Assembly (NCBI GenBank): GCA_039519185.1 | Contig: CM076851.1 | Coordinates: 50,388,751-50,452,750, forward strand | DNA from: Astragalus membranaceus | Taxonomy: Eukaryota > Streptophyta > Magnoliopsida > Fabales > Fabaceae | DNA length: 64,000 nucleotides | Direction: 5' to 3' | Shown: in pieces, positions 46,326 to 58,262 of the stretch | How the letters are laid out: each line of letters starts with the position of its first letter | How positions within the stretch are numbered: position 1 is the stretch's first letter | The notes under the pieces: model-generated | The model's database searches: none | What the model was told of the DNA's origin: nothing | Seen by the model: the letters and a program-made list of their open reading frames with translations, nothing else | Position numbers and translations under genes: made by a program

Positions 46326-47837
46326 CTCTCTCACACACACACATTGGAAGGGATTGTTGTAGACAGGGGCGGACTCATATCCCTTACTTACAAATGTCTC
46401 TCTCTCTCTCTCTCACACAATAAGACATTTGTAAGTAAGAGAGAGAGACATTTGTAAGTAAGGGATATGATACATCACGCTTCATCCCTTGCCACCAAAA
46501 CAACTTCTTCAAGTCCTGATACATCTTATTAGCTCCCGGATGAATACTCAACTTACTCCTATGACTCTCTTCAAGAATTGCTTTCTTCATCTCCGCGTCA
46601 TCATGAATACAAATTCTATTACGGAACCTCAACACACCTTGCGCATCCAGCTTGAAATCATTATTCTCAGACTGATCGATTCCAACCATCAAATCCACCA
46701 GCTTAACATCCAACTTCTGAGCTTCTCTGATACTGTTCAAAAAGTCATTATTAATCTTCAACATTCCCAACCTGATACTCTGCGGTGTCACTTCACAGAC
46801 CAAACTCATATCTTTGAACTGCTCAATTAATTCCAACTCCTTAACCATCATTGCCGACATGTGTAAGGTCTTTCGACTTAACGCATCAGCCACGACATTA
46901 GCTCTTCCTGGATTATAATTTAACCCGAAATCATAATCCTTCAATAACTCCAACCACCGTCGTTGCCTCATATTCAATTCCTTCTGAGCAAATAAATACT
47001 TCAAACTCTTATGGTCACGAAATACTTCAAATCTAGAACCATAAAGATAATGCCTCCAAATTTTCAGCACAAACACAACTGCAGCAAGCTCTAAGTCATG
47101 TGTAGGATAATTCTTTTCATGAGTCCTCAACTGCCTCGACGCATAAGCAACTACCTTCCCATTCTGCATAAGCACACCTCCTAAACCCATCTTGGAAGCA
47201 TCACAATACACCACAAAAGATTCTCCCGGATTGGGCAACGTCAAGATAGGAGACGTCGTCAGTCTCTTCTTCAATTCGACGAAACTTTCTTCGCAACGAG
47301 CGTCCCATATAAAGGCTTTACCCTTGCAAGTCAGCTGAGTTAGCGGGAGTGCTAACTTAGAAAATCCTTCAATGAACCTTCTATAATAACCAGCTAACCC
47401 CAAAAAGCTCCTAATCTCGGTAGCCGACTTTGGGGCTTCCCACTACAACACAACATCTACTTTAGACGGATCTACCGCAGTGCCACTACCCGAAACGACG
47501 TGACCAAGGAAACTTACTTCCTTCAACCAGAATTCACATTTAGACAACTTTGCATACAACTTATTGTCTTTCAGGACCTCCAACACCAATCTTAAATGCT
47601 CTGCACGCTCTTCTTCCGACTTAGAGTAGACCAGAATATCATCGATGAATACCACCACCATTATCTTAGAGTAGACCCCAAATGTCTCTCTCTCTTACTT
47701 ACAAATGTCTTCTTCCGACTTACAAATGTCTTATTGTTCTTATTGCCCGTAGAATTATCATATCCCTTACTTACAAATGTCTCTCTCTCTCACACACACA
47801 CACATTGGAAGGGATTGTTGTAGACAGGGGCGGACTC
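46326..47837. repeat. Direct repeat and filler DNA enclosing a gypsy fragment
   Basis: A phrase of about 50 bp (cacacacacattggaaggga, then ttgttgtagacaggggcgga, ctca) occurs at 46326-46376 and again at 47788-47837. Next to each copy are scrambled inverted and direct copies of 'tcccttacttacaaatgtct' (46377-46470 and 47680-47785). Between them lies the retrotransposon fragment at 46471-47661. The duplicated phrase includes the first 14 bases of the adjacent hAT element. Confidence 0.75.
46471..47661 (-). pseudogene. Ty3-gypsy polyprotein fragment (RT, RNase H, integrase start)
   Basis: This single minus-strand frame begins inside reverse transcriptase with FIDDILVYSKSEEE and runs through LSKCEFWLKEVSFLGHVVS. 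An in-frame TAG at about 47440-47442 follows. It continues with GLAGYYRRFIEGFSKLALPL, RNase H (VYCDASKMGLGGVLM, ASRQLRTHEKNYPTHDLEL, NVVADALSR) and the integrase zinc-binding start (HPGANKMYQDLKKLFWWQ). It is cut at both sides; LTRs, gag, protease and the integrase core are missing. The motif set fits the chromovirus branch (Tekay/Del type). The frame extends spuriously to 46384 into filler repeats. Confidence 0.88.
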
Positions 47838-48668
47838 ACACTTAAACCACATTTCAGTTGTGCCCCATGAAAAAAAATTACTTACCCACTATAAAAGAAT
47901 ATTTTGACCCCCCTTGGATTTTATTTTTGCACTTAGACGCCTAATTATGCACCTCACTCTCACAGTCATGCACAATAACCCCCACACTGTTAACCCATGC
48001 ATAGTCCCTCCCCCTCTCTTCTTCTTCGCAAGCTCATGAGCCCCTCTCCTCTCTCTTCGCGATTATGTGCACGCCTTCACCGACTGCCCTACTCTACTCT
48101 CTCTGCACTGGCCTGCACACTCACGCCTCAGCTCTACTCTCTTCGGCATGTCGTCCTCGCGCACCGCCTCTCACCAAGCTCTGCTATCGCTACTTCTAGT
48201 GTTGTATGTCCATTGACGGTGAACTCATTATTCAGTAATTTTAAAATATGAATAGTTATGAGATGTGTAATTTATGTTTTTAAATATATTAAATTTTTGG
48301 GTTAAATATGTTGTTGGGCCCTATAAAATTTGTGTATTTTTGTTTAGTCCCTCAAAATATTTTCACCTACTTTTGGTCCCCAAGTTTTATTTTTTCATCA
48401 GATTTAGTCCCTCATGACTTCTAATAATGCTTCATGACTTTTAATAGCATTTTTTTGACCTTTTATACACGCTTTTAAAAGTCGTGAAGTGGTATTAAAA
48501 ATGGTGAAAGACTAAAACTGATGACAAAAATAAAACGTAGGGACCAAAAATATGTGAAATTTTTTTGAGGGACCAAAACATGTGTAACCCTAAATTTTTT
48601 ATGATATTTTTAGTGATGCATGATTTTTAAAAATCTCCACCCTGGTCTAGGTCCTAGGTAAGCCACTG
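47825..48668. mobile_element. Non-autonomous hAT-type element with a MITE inside
   Basis: The left end is caggggcggactcac; the right end read inward is cagtggcttacctagg, the same end pair as in the 17663-18474 element. The flanking 8-mers gttgtaga and gtcataga agree at 6 of 8 positions. A Mutator-type MITE (48299-48590) is nested inside. There is no transposase. Confidence 0.65.
48299..48590. mobile_element. Mutator-type MITE (292 bp)
   Basis: A foldback element that starts gggttaaatatgttg and ends in the diverged complement catgtgtaaccc. Its halves pair through 'agtccctcaaaa' and 'tttttggtcc' words. It has an exact 9-bp target duplication, taaattttt, at 48290-48298 and 48591-48599. Confidence 0.82.
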
Positions 48669-48676
48669 GTCATAGA

Positions 48677-51600
48677 GGTTGATAACTAAATGAAAAATCT
48701 GATAAAGCTTGTTTTACTCTTAGGCCTTTTGATTGTCAGAATAAAAATAGAATATGATAACTTAATCATGACTTTTTTCCTATCAAGTCGATATTATTTA
48801 AAAGTTCTATCCCGATTGAAGGGTCAGGTAGCAACCAACAAGACAAGATAATTAATTATTTTCTGCATTCACTCTTATAGAATTGAAAATATTATAGAAT
48901 AAAGAATGTCTAAAATAAAAGTAAGATTTAAAATTCATCAAAAAAAAGGTCACATTTAGTTATTTAATATCAAAAATTCCAAAATAAAAATTAGTTAAAT
49001 CAAAAAATTAATTTCAAAAATGATATGTTTTTCAACAAAGATAATTTCTATAATAGAAAAAGTAATAACTATCCAAATTCCAAACGAGCAATTTATATTA
49101 TTTATATATCGTATTATAATATTATTTTGTCTATCTCAAATATATGATAGAATAATATATTGCTATCAGGAATATATTAATTACATGATAAGGCAACAAT
49201 TTGTCATGCTTATATCCTATCTCATATTTATTCATCTACCCTATTATGGCAATTAAGAGGGTCCCTAAAGTAGAAATCGAAAAATGGTCGATAAAATGAA
49301 AGTTTCATTTTTGACAAGAAAATGAAAGTTTCATGATTATTATCTATATTGTTTTTTGATAAGCATGATTATTATCTATATATAACATTATATAAAGAGA
49401 ATAGCTTAACGTAACCCTTCTGTTTCTAATTTACTTTCTTTAATTACACTTCAATATTTCTAAATTTAGATATTTAAAATTTCTCTTCAATCTTCCCATG
49501 TAATCGAAAGTTATAATTGAATCATAGTACTGGTTCTCATAGGAAGGAGCTTCCTATGTTGTACTCATTCTTTTGTTGGATAACAACATAGATTTTCATT
49601 TCATAGTACTGGTTCTCATAGGAAGCGAAATGTACTAGATTTATTTCACACTATGTATACTATATAGATTGTAAATCTCTTTGTGGCGCCTCATATTTTG
49701 TTACTTTTATTCATTTGAATATAAGAGACATCGGGTTTGGTTCTTTTACCCAAGAATACAAGGAAAGCTCTCACAAGTGGACGCAACTCAATTTTCATTC
49801 ATGATTTAAATCTGATTTTTACATTCTAGATAGACACATATATATGGCCTTTTTGGGCAACATGGAGATGTAAGAAAAAGGTCACTTCTAAGTGATATTA
49901 TTCTTAATGATAGTCTTAACTATCTTTACTTAGTTGCTTATAAATACCTTAATTAAGTGACTAATCAAATAACACTTATAAGTGGATATTCAGAAAACAC
50001 TAAAACTATCTAAAGAGTCACCAAGGCATGCAAGCCAAATGTTTCCTCTTTTTATTACATAAATTAAAATAAAAACATTAAAATCTTGACCAAAATCCAT
50101 CTTCAACATCCAGCATGTTTTTCACCATGATAGTAACCGAATATGAAATAATGGCTCGAATGAAACTTGTAGAAATACTTATTATCTTTCCAACGCATCA
50201 AGAAACGCGCCAATCGGACTTCTAGATCTAGACAACAAGATAGAACAAGACAGACGTGTCATTGTTAATTAAAACCAATAGTTCTAAAGCGCCCTCTCTT
50301 TCCACATGGGCTTTATTTATATGTCAAGGGCATCTATTGTAGGTTGTCATCAGATTGTGAGGAGTTTTGTTTTATATTTGAAGGATTAAAATCAGGCTGT
50401 CAGGCGAACAACAGAAGCAGCCTTGACCTGCAATGCCAAGAAGGCTGCGACTGGATTCTTCGAAAATCACCAATAGTGGAAAATAAAATTCATAATAACT
50501 TTTCCCTAAAGAGATCAAACCCAGTACTTATGTGTTGGTTGCCAAAGAGCTTGAAGTTTGGATTTTAAAGCCTATCTTGATAGGAGTGTCTCCCTTTGAG
50601 AGTAAAATTCTTCCATGAAGGTGTTTGTCTTGCATTCCTGCAGACCTACCATATACTCCTCTTCTGGAATAGAAATTACTAATTCATCCCATTTAATACA
50701 CAGACGAGTAATGGAGGATCCAGAAAATTTATGTCGTGGGGGCAAAATTAAAGAATAGTCTAGTATTTTTTTAGAAAAAAAATATAGAACATTTATAAAA
50801 TATATAATTTCAATATAAAAAGAAAACTACTCAACATTAATGTACTATTACTTAAAAAAATTATTTGGTCTTTGAGAAATACAAAATATCAATTTAGTCT
50901 TCAAATATCAGTCAAATTAGTCTTCAAAGAAAAGAAACAGAAGAGAGATAGTATATTATTTTTTAAAAGACAAAAATATCTTTCAACTCACAAGCCAATA
51001 TTGAACTTGTTAAAACAATATTGGCGGTGCTGTCTTTGGGTGCTTGTATCTTAATTTTTGAGAAGCAAATTAAGCTGTAAATTGGTATTTATCTAGAGAA
51101 TATGACAAGCTAGAGGTTCGATAAATAAATTGGAGTTTTACAGTTTGATACCGTGGAGTTATAAGGGTTAGAATCTGGCTGTTACACTGAGAAATTTCTG
51201 CACAGAAACAATGTAGGGAAGCTACTTTGAGGCCTTGGAAGTGAGTGAAATGTGACTTGCATGTTCTTTTGGGTAGCTGGGAACTCATTTGTGAAGATTG
51301 CATGTTGCATCAGAGACTTGACAATTGGTTAGAAGGTTATCCTAGGGTGCTGGTGTGATAGATTGTGGCTTAGAAGCTTGATTGATTGTTTGGAGCTTCA
51401 AAGTTTCTACTCTTATGCAGTGACATTCATGTTTTCTTGATTGATTGATTGTTTCAAGTTGCATGACATTCATGTTTTCTTATGCAGTGGTTGTTCAGGA
51501 CACGTTTGGCTGCTGCAACTGCTTTCCATTTGAAGCAATCAGTCAATCCAACCCAGTGGATTACTCAGTTGGCTCCAGATATATTTCGAAGTTGGTTGTG
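48677..51600. other. Intergenic DNA without a supported gene
   Basis: The stretch holds a 24-bp exact direct repeat (49523-49546 and 49602-49625, beginning catagtactggttctcat), an internal palindrome ggaaggagcttcc, and degenerate LTR-like phrases near 50150-50230. The 50344-50568 open frame has no recognisable motif. Old transposon ends may be present near 50700, but no pair could be closed. Confidence 0.45.
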
Positions 51601-51603
51601 ATA

Positions 51604-52752
51604 CACTACAAAAAAACAGCGCATTAGCGACGGATTTTTCCCTCGCTAATGCCTGTTTTTCCCTCGCTAATGACTGTTAGCGACGGAATTAGCGACGGAC
51701 CAATTCCGTCGCTAAAAAGCTGGTCGCTAATTGGGTAGCGAGGGAATACAATCCGTCGCTAAAATTAGCGACGGAAAATCCGTCGCAAAAATCCGTCGCT
51801 AAACACTGTGCACACTGACCGTTGCAGTTGATTTGACAGTGACACTGACCAATTTTAGCGACGGAAATCCGTCGCTAAAATCCGTCGCTAATCTCTTTTT
51901 TTTAAAAAAAAAATGCTAATCTCAGATAGAAATAGGGAGAGATAAGGGGTTGGGGAGGAAAATAGAGAAGGAAAATAAATGAAAGAGGATGGTGTGGTGG
52001 TGGTGGTGGTGTTGTGTTGAAGGATGAAGATGATGGTGGTGGTGGTAAGAAAAAATGAAAGAGGAAGAGGAAAATGGAGAAGGAAAAGAAATTAAAGAGG
52101 AAGAGGAGGAAATGAAAGAGGATGGTGTGTGGTGGTGGTTTGGTGTGGTGTTGAAGGGAGAAGATGATGGTGGTGGTGGTAAGAAAAAATGAAAGAGGAA
52201 GAGGAAAATGGAAAAGGAAAAGAAATGAAAGAGGAAGAGGAGGAATGAAAGAGGATGGAGTGGTGTGGTGTGGTGTTGAAGGGAGAAGATGATGGTGGTG
52301 GTGGTAAGAAGAAATGAAAGAGGAAGAGGAAGAAATGAAAGAGAGGAAAAAACGGAGAAGAGGAAGAAATGAAAGAGGAAGAGGAAGAAATGAAAGAGGA
52401 AGAGGAAGGATTCGGGTTTATAAAAAAAAATTTACCCGTTAGCGACGGATTTAGCAACGGATTTCCCTCGCTAATGTCTGTCATGTGTCAAATCAACTGC
52501 AACGGTCAGTGGCACAATTTTCCAAACATTAGCGACGGATTTAGCGACGGATTTCCGTCGCTAATTCGAACCAAAATTTTCAAGTTTCGCGCCTTGTCAA
52601 ATCCGTCGCTAAATGAGTGCAATTCCGTCGCTAAATTAGTAAAATCAATTCCGTCGCTAATGGAGTAAAATTCCGTCGCTAATTCTGTTTTTAGCGACGG
52701 ACCAATAGTCCGTCGCTAAATTCCGTCGCTAATCAGTATTTTTTTTGTAGTG
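51604..52752. mobile_element. Non-autonomous CACTA element (1.15 kb)
   Basis: The left end is cactacaaaaaaacagcgc; the right end read inward is cactacaaaaaaaatactg. The duplication ata lies at 51601-51603 and 52753-52755. Subterminal arrays are 'attagcgacggaatt/ccgtcgctaa'. The centre (51930-52400) holds about three copies of a unit of about 130 bp with gatgatggtggtggtggt and gaaagaggaagagg. Its design and motif match the 12935-13790 element, so the two belong to one family. Confidence 0.9.
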
Positions 52753-53084
52753 ATAGTTGTGTGTATTGTTTTCACTTTTCACTATTTTGTTCCTTGTACC
52801 TGTAGTATTTGTACAGAGGCTTACCAACTTGTGTGTATTTCTCCTTCATGGTGTTGTTGTCTTGTAGAAGCTAGCTTTATCCAATGATGAAATTTCTTTC
52901 TGTTAGGATGTTCTAATCACAGCATTTTGTGTTATGTCAAATATCTTCATGTGATTTTCCTTTTTGCATGCTAGCTTGTGCTGCTATATTCTTAATTTTA
53001 TTCACACGCTAGCTTTGAGCAGAAACCAAATCCATGCAGCATCTTTGAGCAGAAACCAATTTTTTTTTTAAAAAAACCTCCAGT

Positions 53085-53445
53085 TTTAACATCGGTTCTT
53101 AATTCACCAGATGTTAAAAATCAGTATTTCATATCGGTTCTATAGAAAACCGATGTTAAAAATTAGTATTCATATCGGTTCTATAGAAAACCGATGTTAA
53201 AAATTAGTATTCATTTCGGTTCCCATATAAAACTGATGTCAAATATGCGCTTATATTTGTTAAAAAAACTGGCTTTTCATAACGGTTATACAGCTAACCG
53301 ATATAAAAACAAATTTTCATAACGGTTCAGCACCCGATATGAAATGTCCCTATTTTTTATATCTCCTTTTTCGGTATCGATTCAGCAACCAATATGAAAT
53401 GTCAATTTTAACCGATATGAAATGCCTTTTTTCCATTAATGATTT
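53085..53445. repeat. Subterminal-type array of a CACTA relic
   Basis: Alternating 'tatcggttctatag' and 'aaccgatgttaaa' units recur about eight times, including a near-perfect tandem pair around 53140-53210. The motif resembles the 'catcggtt' array of the 10.7-kb element. On the right, cattaatgg (read inward) may be a decayed CACTA end; the left end is not recognisable. Confidence 0.55.
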
Positions 53446-53650
53446 TAGTCACTCTAAAAATTAGTTGGACTAATAATTGAGTTTTTAATGATCAAATTAG
53501 TAATTTTCATTTTTCAGAGAACAAATAGGTCTCTATTTTTTTGTAAACAAATTTGAGTCATTATTCCTTAAAAACCAAAATACTTAAGTTTTCCATTGTG
53601 TATATTTAGTGCTAGAAGAGACCGAAAACATCAAAAATTAGAAGAACAAA

Positions 53651-54663
53651 CACTACGCCATAATCCGTAAAATTAGTCGCACACTTAAGCAGCGCTTTGG
53701 GGGGAGCGCTGCTCATTGATAGTGATAAGCAGCGCTTTGGAGGGGGAGCGCTGCCTATTGATGAAATGCCCTGAGTGATAAGCAGCACTTGGGGGTGAGT
53801 GCTGCCCATTAGTGAAATTCGCTGAGTGATAAGCAACGCTTATAGGGGAGCGTTGCCCATTGATCAAAGGCGCTGAGTAATAAGCAGCGTTTGGGGGTGA
53901 GCGCTGCACATTAGTAAAATTCGCTGAGTGATAAGCAGCGCTTTTATGGGGGAGCGCTGCCCATTGATATAAAGCGCATCCTAATGAGCAGCGCTTTTAG
54001 GGTAAAGCGCTGCCCATTCCTTTAGTTTTATTTTTGTTTACGCGTCTTCCCTCTCACTCACAGTACACTCTCACGTTCTCACACCTCACTCACTCTCACT
54101 GTCCAGCTATCCTTCTCACACTCACTCTCTATTTACATTTTTGTTCCCTCTCACTCTCATTTTCGTTCACTCACATTTTCTTCCCTCTCTCATTTTCGTT
54201 GCCCACTACCTCTCATTCTCACCATTGTTTTGTTCGGTCCGTACGACGTGTTTCCATTTTCGTTGGGTTGGTTTTGTTGCCCACTACCTCTCATTCTCAC
54301 CATTGGTGAAGCTTGCATTTTCGTTCCACTTTCACCAAAGGTAATATCATTGCATTTTGGTCTAGTTATTTTAATGGCATTAGAACCTTAGGTTAGATGA
54401 TTTAATGTTGATGCTAGCTTGTTGATTGTTTCTTTGAGCAGCGCTAAGGCAATGAGCAGCGCTTTCTCCTAAAAAGCGCTGCCCATTCGAAAATGCGCTA
54501 AGGCAATGAGCAGCGCTTTCTCCTACAAAGCGCTGTCCATTTTAAAATGCGCTAAGGCAATGAGCAGCGCTTTTAAAAGCGCTGCCCATTGTTAGAGTGG
54601 AATCAGCAGCGCAAATATTAGCAGCGCTCAAAAGCGCTGCCCATTAAAAAATCTGTAGTAGTG
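53651..54663. mobile_element. Non-autonomous CACTA element with gcagcgct arrays (1.0 kb)
   Basis: The left end is cactacgccataatccg; the right end read inward is cactactacagattttt. The duplication aaa lies at 53648-53650 and 54664-54666. The left part (53688-54020) contains seven or eight units of about 60 bp, 'gataagcagcgctt...ggagcgctgcccattgat'. The right part has 'aatgagcagcgctttctcct' units. The middle is a C/T-rich leader-like stretch. No gene is present. Confidence 0.9.
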
Positions 54664-54666
54664 AAA

Positions 54667-55682
54667 AGAATAAACTAGTAGTCTTTTTACATTTATTTAA
54701 AAAACAATTAGCTCATGGGGAAATCTCTTTTTTTTATGTGGGTAAAATAACTTTTATCATGTATACTTAGCTAAAATAATTTTCCATTATGGGGGCAACT
54801 GACCCTACACTACCAATATGGGTTGGTTCAAGTGGTAACTGGACTTAGATCCCAACCCAAAGTTCCCAAATTTCTAGCAAAATGAGAAAAATTGTTGGCC
54901 AACCTTGAATATATTTTATTCTTAAAACAAAACAACCCCAGGTACTGGATTTGTTTTTCTCTTCCTTGGTATCCCTTTTGCAACTTTTTGGTCTGACAGT
55001 TATATAAAGGAAAACTGTAGCACAAAGATGTTGACACAAGTATATGTCCACATATGCGCGCATTGAGCTGATAATTGATGTACAAAAAAGCTTTATCTGG
55101 GTTCAGTTGAGCAAACATGATTTGTTGTTGTAGCATAACAATTGGATGATATATATGAGAAACAGAACAAAACAAACTAAGCCTAGCTATGTGTCTATAT
55201 AAGGTACCAAAATAGGTCAGAGACTACTCAGAACAAAAAAACTCTGCCTCTGCTTTTCTGGTATTAAAAATAGACCTTTCAAAAAAGACCGTGAGAGGTT
55301 CTTCAGAAATAATGCATTTTTTGTGTTCACTCAATGCTGGTCTTGGATTAGACCAATATAATAAATATATTTGTATTCAGGGACACAACACACTAGCAAT
55401 ATTGTCCAACCTTCGGACTATTATTGAGCGTGCCTTTGTGGATAAATACGATTTACTACTTTTTTTTTGTTCTCACATTCCTATTACAGAATTAGATATA
55501 GAGGGAAGAAGCTACTTGACTTGGTCATAGGTTACATTGGTGAAACAAGTAAATATTTTAAGAGAAAAAACAAGTTATAATAATTTAAAGGACTAAGGCA
55601 TGTGATTTTTTTTGTAGTCAAATTGAAAAGGTTAAAGCCAAAAAGGAACTCGTATGAGAGGGCAATATATGAGAGGGTTCAA
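54667..55682. other. Intergenic DNA
   Basis: No gene is supported. A SINE-head-like phrase (gggttggttcaagtggtaac) occurs at about 54820 without a B box, so it is probably a truncated fragment. Confidence 0.45.
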
Positions 55683-58255
55683 TAGGGGTGTTCGCGGTGC
55701 GTTTTGATTCGGTTTTAAGCAAAAAAGCGCACCGAACCGTGTGGTAATAATAGATGCGGTTTGGTTTGGTTCGGTTAGCTTCAAAATAAACCAAACCAAA
55801 CCAAAGCAGTTTGGATTGGTTCGGTTTTTAACGAGACAAAACACGATTTATAAATCTGCCAATTTTTTTTATCAATAAAAATCTGCCCTTCTACATACAG
55901 TAAAAATCTGCCAATCACTATAAAAATCTGCCACCCTATAAAAGAACAAATTCCGGCAACAATTAACATAAAGTCTGCAAATCTATAATTCTCGCAACAA
56001 TTAATAGTCTGCCAATCACAATAAAACTCTACCAACAGTTAACATAAAGTCTACAAATTAAAAGCTTAAACAGAAGCATAAACATAATATTTCCCAAATC
56101 TTAAACATAAAAATAAAGTTATCCAAATTCAACCAAATCTGCAACATTCACTTAGATGGTTCTCCAAAGCTTAAACAATAAACAAAATGTTCTCCAAAGG
56201 TTCATACAATAAACAAAAGGTTCTCTAAAGCTTGATACATTCAACTCCAAATGCATAAACAGAAGCTTGATGCTAAGTTGCCTACAAAGAAAAAATGAAC
56301 AGACTTATTAGCATAGTACATACCACTGATACCGGATTCAATTAGATTCAAGTTCCAATAGAGTAATAAAATTCAACATGATAGAGTAAGTTCCAATTAC
56401 ATATCCATTTCATTTGATTTAGCTCCAAAATACATCTAATCGTCATCAGATTCAATATCAGAAAGTCCCTCATTCAGTTGTGGGATCGGAGCAAGTTCTA
56501 TGATTGTATCAAATATATTAACAAACGTTAGACAAAACAAATAATTGTAATTTCACAAAACAGAATTTACAACACATATATACCTTCTTCCAACTTTTCC
56601 AAGTCTTCCAAGAGCTCTTCAATATCCACCGACAAAGGGGAGAATCTTAGCCAATTTTGTGCACAAATTAAATCTTCAACAGTTTGTGGTGTAAGAGAGC
56701 TCCTATAAGAACTAAGAACTCTACCTCCAGTACTGAAAGCCGACTCCGAAGAAACAGTAGATATGGGCATAGCCAATATATCTATAGCTCTCAAACATTT
56801 TGTATAATGTTTCCTTTACCTTTTCACACAAAGAATCAGCAACCTCCTTCTCATAACCCTTATTCAAGCCCCACCTAATAAAATGAAACTTACGCTGAGG
56901 ATCAAAAATCACAGCAACAAAGACCAACATATCCATCTTTGTGACGTCCCCCCAATACTTACTATATTTAGTCATCATCTTTTCAGCCATTTTTGCAAGT
57001 AATGGGTCACCAAGTCTCATCCAAGTCTTGAATGCATCCAATATAGCATAATGTTCAATGAAATATGCGGAAGATGTTACATAGGTTGAACCTGACACCT
57101 TCTTAGTGATTTCAAAAAACAATTTCAAAAATTTCACAAAACACTTAGCATTTTCCCAATCCTCTAATTTTGGTATACCACATTGCAACGTCGCATACTC
57201 AACACACTTCTCACCTAATCTCTTAAATGCCTTTTGGAATATCAGGGGCAACAACAGTGGCAGCAACAGAGTTTACTTCAGTATCAATTGTCATGTCTAA
57301 AATTTAAAATAAAAGACAGACTCATCTCAGATAAAGAATACGAATCTGATAAAGATATAGAAGCGAATAATACCAATCAGAAATCATAAGCGAATAACAA
57401 CAATACAGAAATCATTGTGTGTGTCTGGGTGATACATTGATACAACATTAAGAAAGAAGGCAAAATCAATAAAACGAAGAATATTCAAACATGTGGCTGT
57501 GAGAGACTGAGAGAGCCGTGAGGAGTACTGAGAAGTGAGAACAGTGAAGGAACTGAGAGAGCGCTTGCCGTTTGGAACTAAGAGAACTGCGGCGGAACTG
57601 AGAAATGGAAGTGGCCGTGAGAGATAAGAGAGATAGGGTTTGCCGTGAGAACTGAGAACGAAGCTAAAATCGAAGGCAGATATCAGTAATCGAAATCATC
57701 AAATCGAAATCAGTAAATCGAAAGTAAAACGACGCAAAAATCGAAGGCAGAAAACGAAGGCAAAAACAGAAATCAGAAAAACGAAGCAAAAATCGAACCT
57801 GTGGCTGGCTGTGAGAGACTGCGAGAACTGAGAGAGCCAATGCGTCTGCGTGAACTGCGAGAAGAGAAGAGAGTTGCGCTGCATGAGCACTTGACTTAGC
57901 ACTGAGCCGTCGTGAGTACTGAGTGAGAACTGAGAGAGATAGTTTGCGTAGAGAGAATGTGTTTCTATTTTCAGAGTTGGGCTGTGTGTACGTTGGGGTT
58001 GGGCTACATTGGGGTTGGGCTACATTGGGGTTGGGCTGGTATGTATAATTATAACAAAAAAAACTGTACATAGTATTTTAGCGGTTTGGTTTGGTTTGGT
58101 TCAGTTGCTGAAATAAGAATCGAGAACCGAACCGAACCGCTCGGTTCAGTAGTAAAAAAACCGAACAGAACCAATAGAAATCGGTTTTTTGCGGTTTTCG
58201 GTTCGGTTTGGCTCGGTTTGCGGTTTTTTTATTGGTTTGGTTTTGAACACCCGTA
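55683..58255 (-). mobile_element. hAT transposon with deleted transposase (2.6 kb)
   Basis: The left end is taggggtgttcgcggtg; the right end read inward is tacgggtgttcaaaacc. A 7-bp identical flank, ggttcaa, lies at 55676-55682 and 58256-58262, so the usual 8-bp duplication has one mismatch or an ambiguous base. Both subterminal regions are full of 'ggtttggttcggtt' words. The transposase remnant is on the minus strand, and its leader side (57470-57950) is rich in gagaactgagag repeats. A 17-bp unit, ttggggttgggctacat, is repeated about three times at 57990-58040. Confidence 0.82.
56567..57266 (-). pseudogene. hAT transposase pseudogene (RICESLEEPER/DAYSLEEPER type)
   Basis: On the minus strand, 57266 to about 56800 encodes the middle of the transposase: LEDWENAKCFVKFLKLFFEI, VSGSTYVTSSAYFIEHYAI, MTKYSKYWGD, and FDPQRKFHFIRWG. 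In a different frame, about 56790-56567 encodes the dimerisation domain (DILAMPISTVSSESAFSTGG, RVLSSYRSSLTPQTVEDLIC, AQNWLR). The stretch normally found between these parts (roughly a hundred residues) is missing and the frame shifts at the join, so an internal deletion is inferred. The N-terminal BED zinc finger is also absent. Confidence 0.85.
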
Positions 58256-58262
58256 GGTTCAA

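Noticed and set aside
46384..46470. C-terminal extension of the gypsy frame
   Set aside because: The last codons (after the integrase zinc motif start) translate the filler repeat 'cttacttacaaatgtct', not retrotransposon sequence.
50344..50568. 74-codon frame as a small protein gene
   Set aside because: No recognisable motif and embedded in LTR-like degenerate repeat; no supporting start context or partner exons.
57664..58071. 135-codon minus-strand frame near the hAT right end
   Set aside because: Low-complexity Ser/Leu/Phe-rich translation of leader repeats inside the hAT element.
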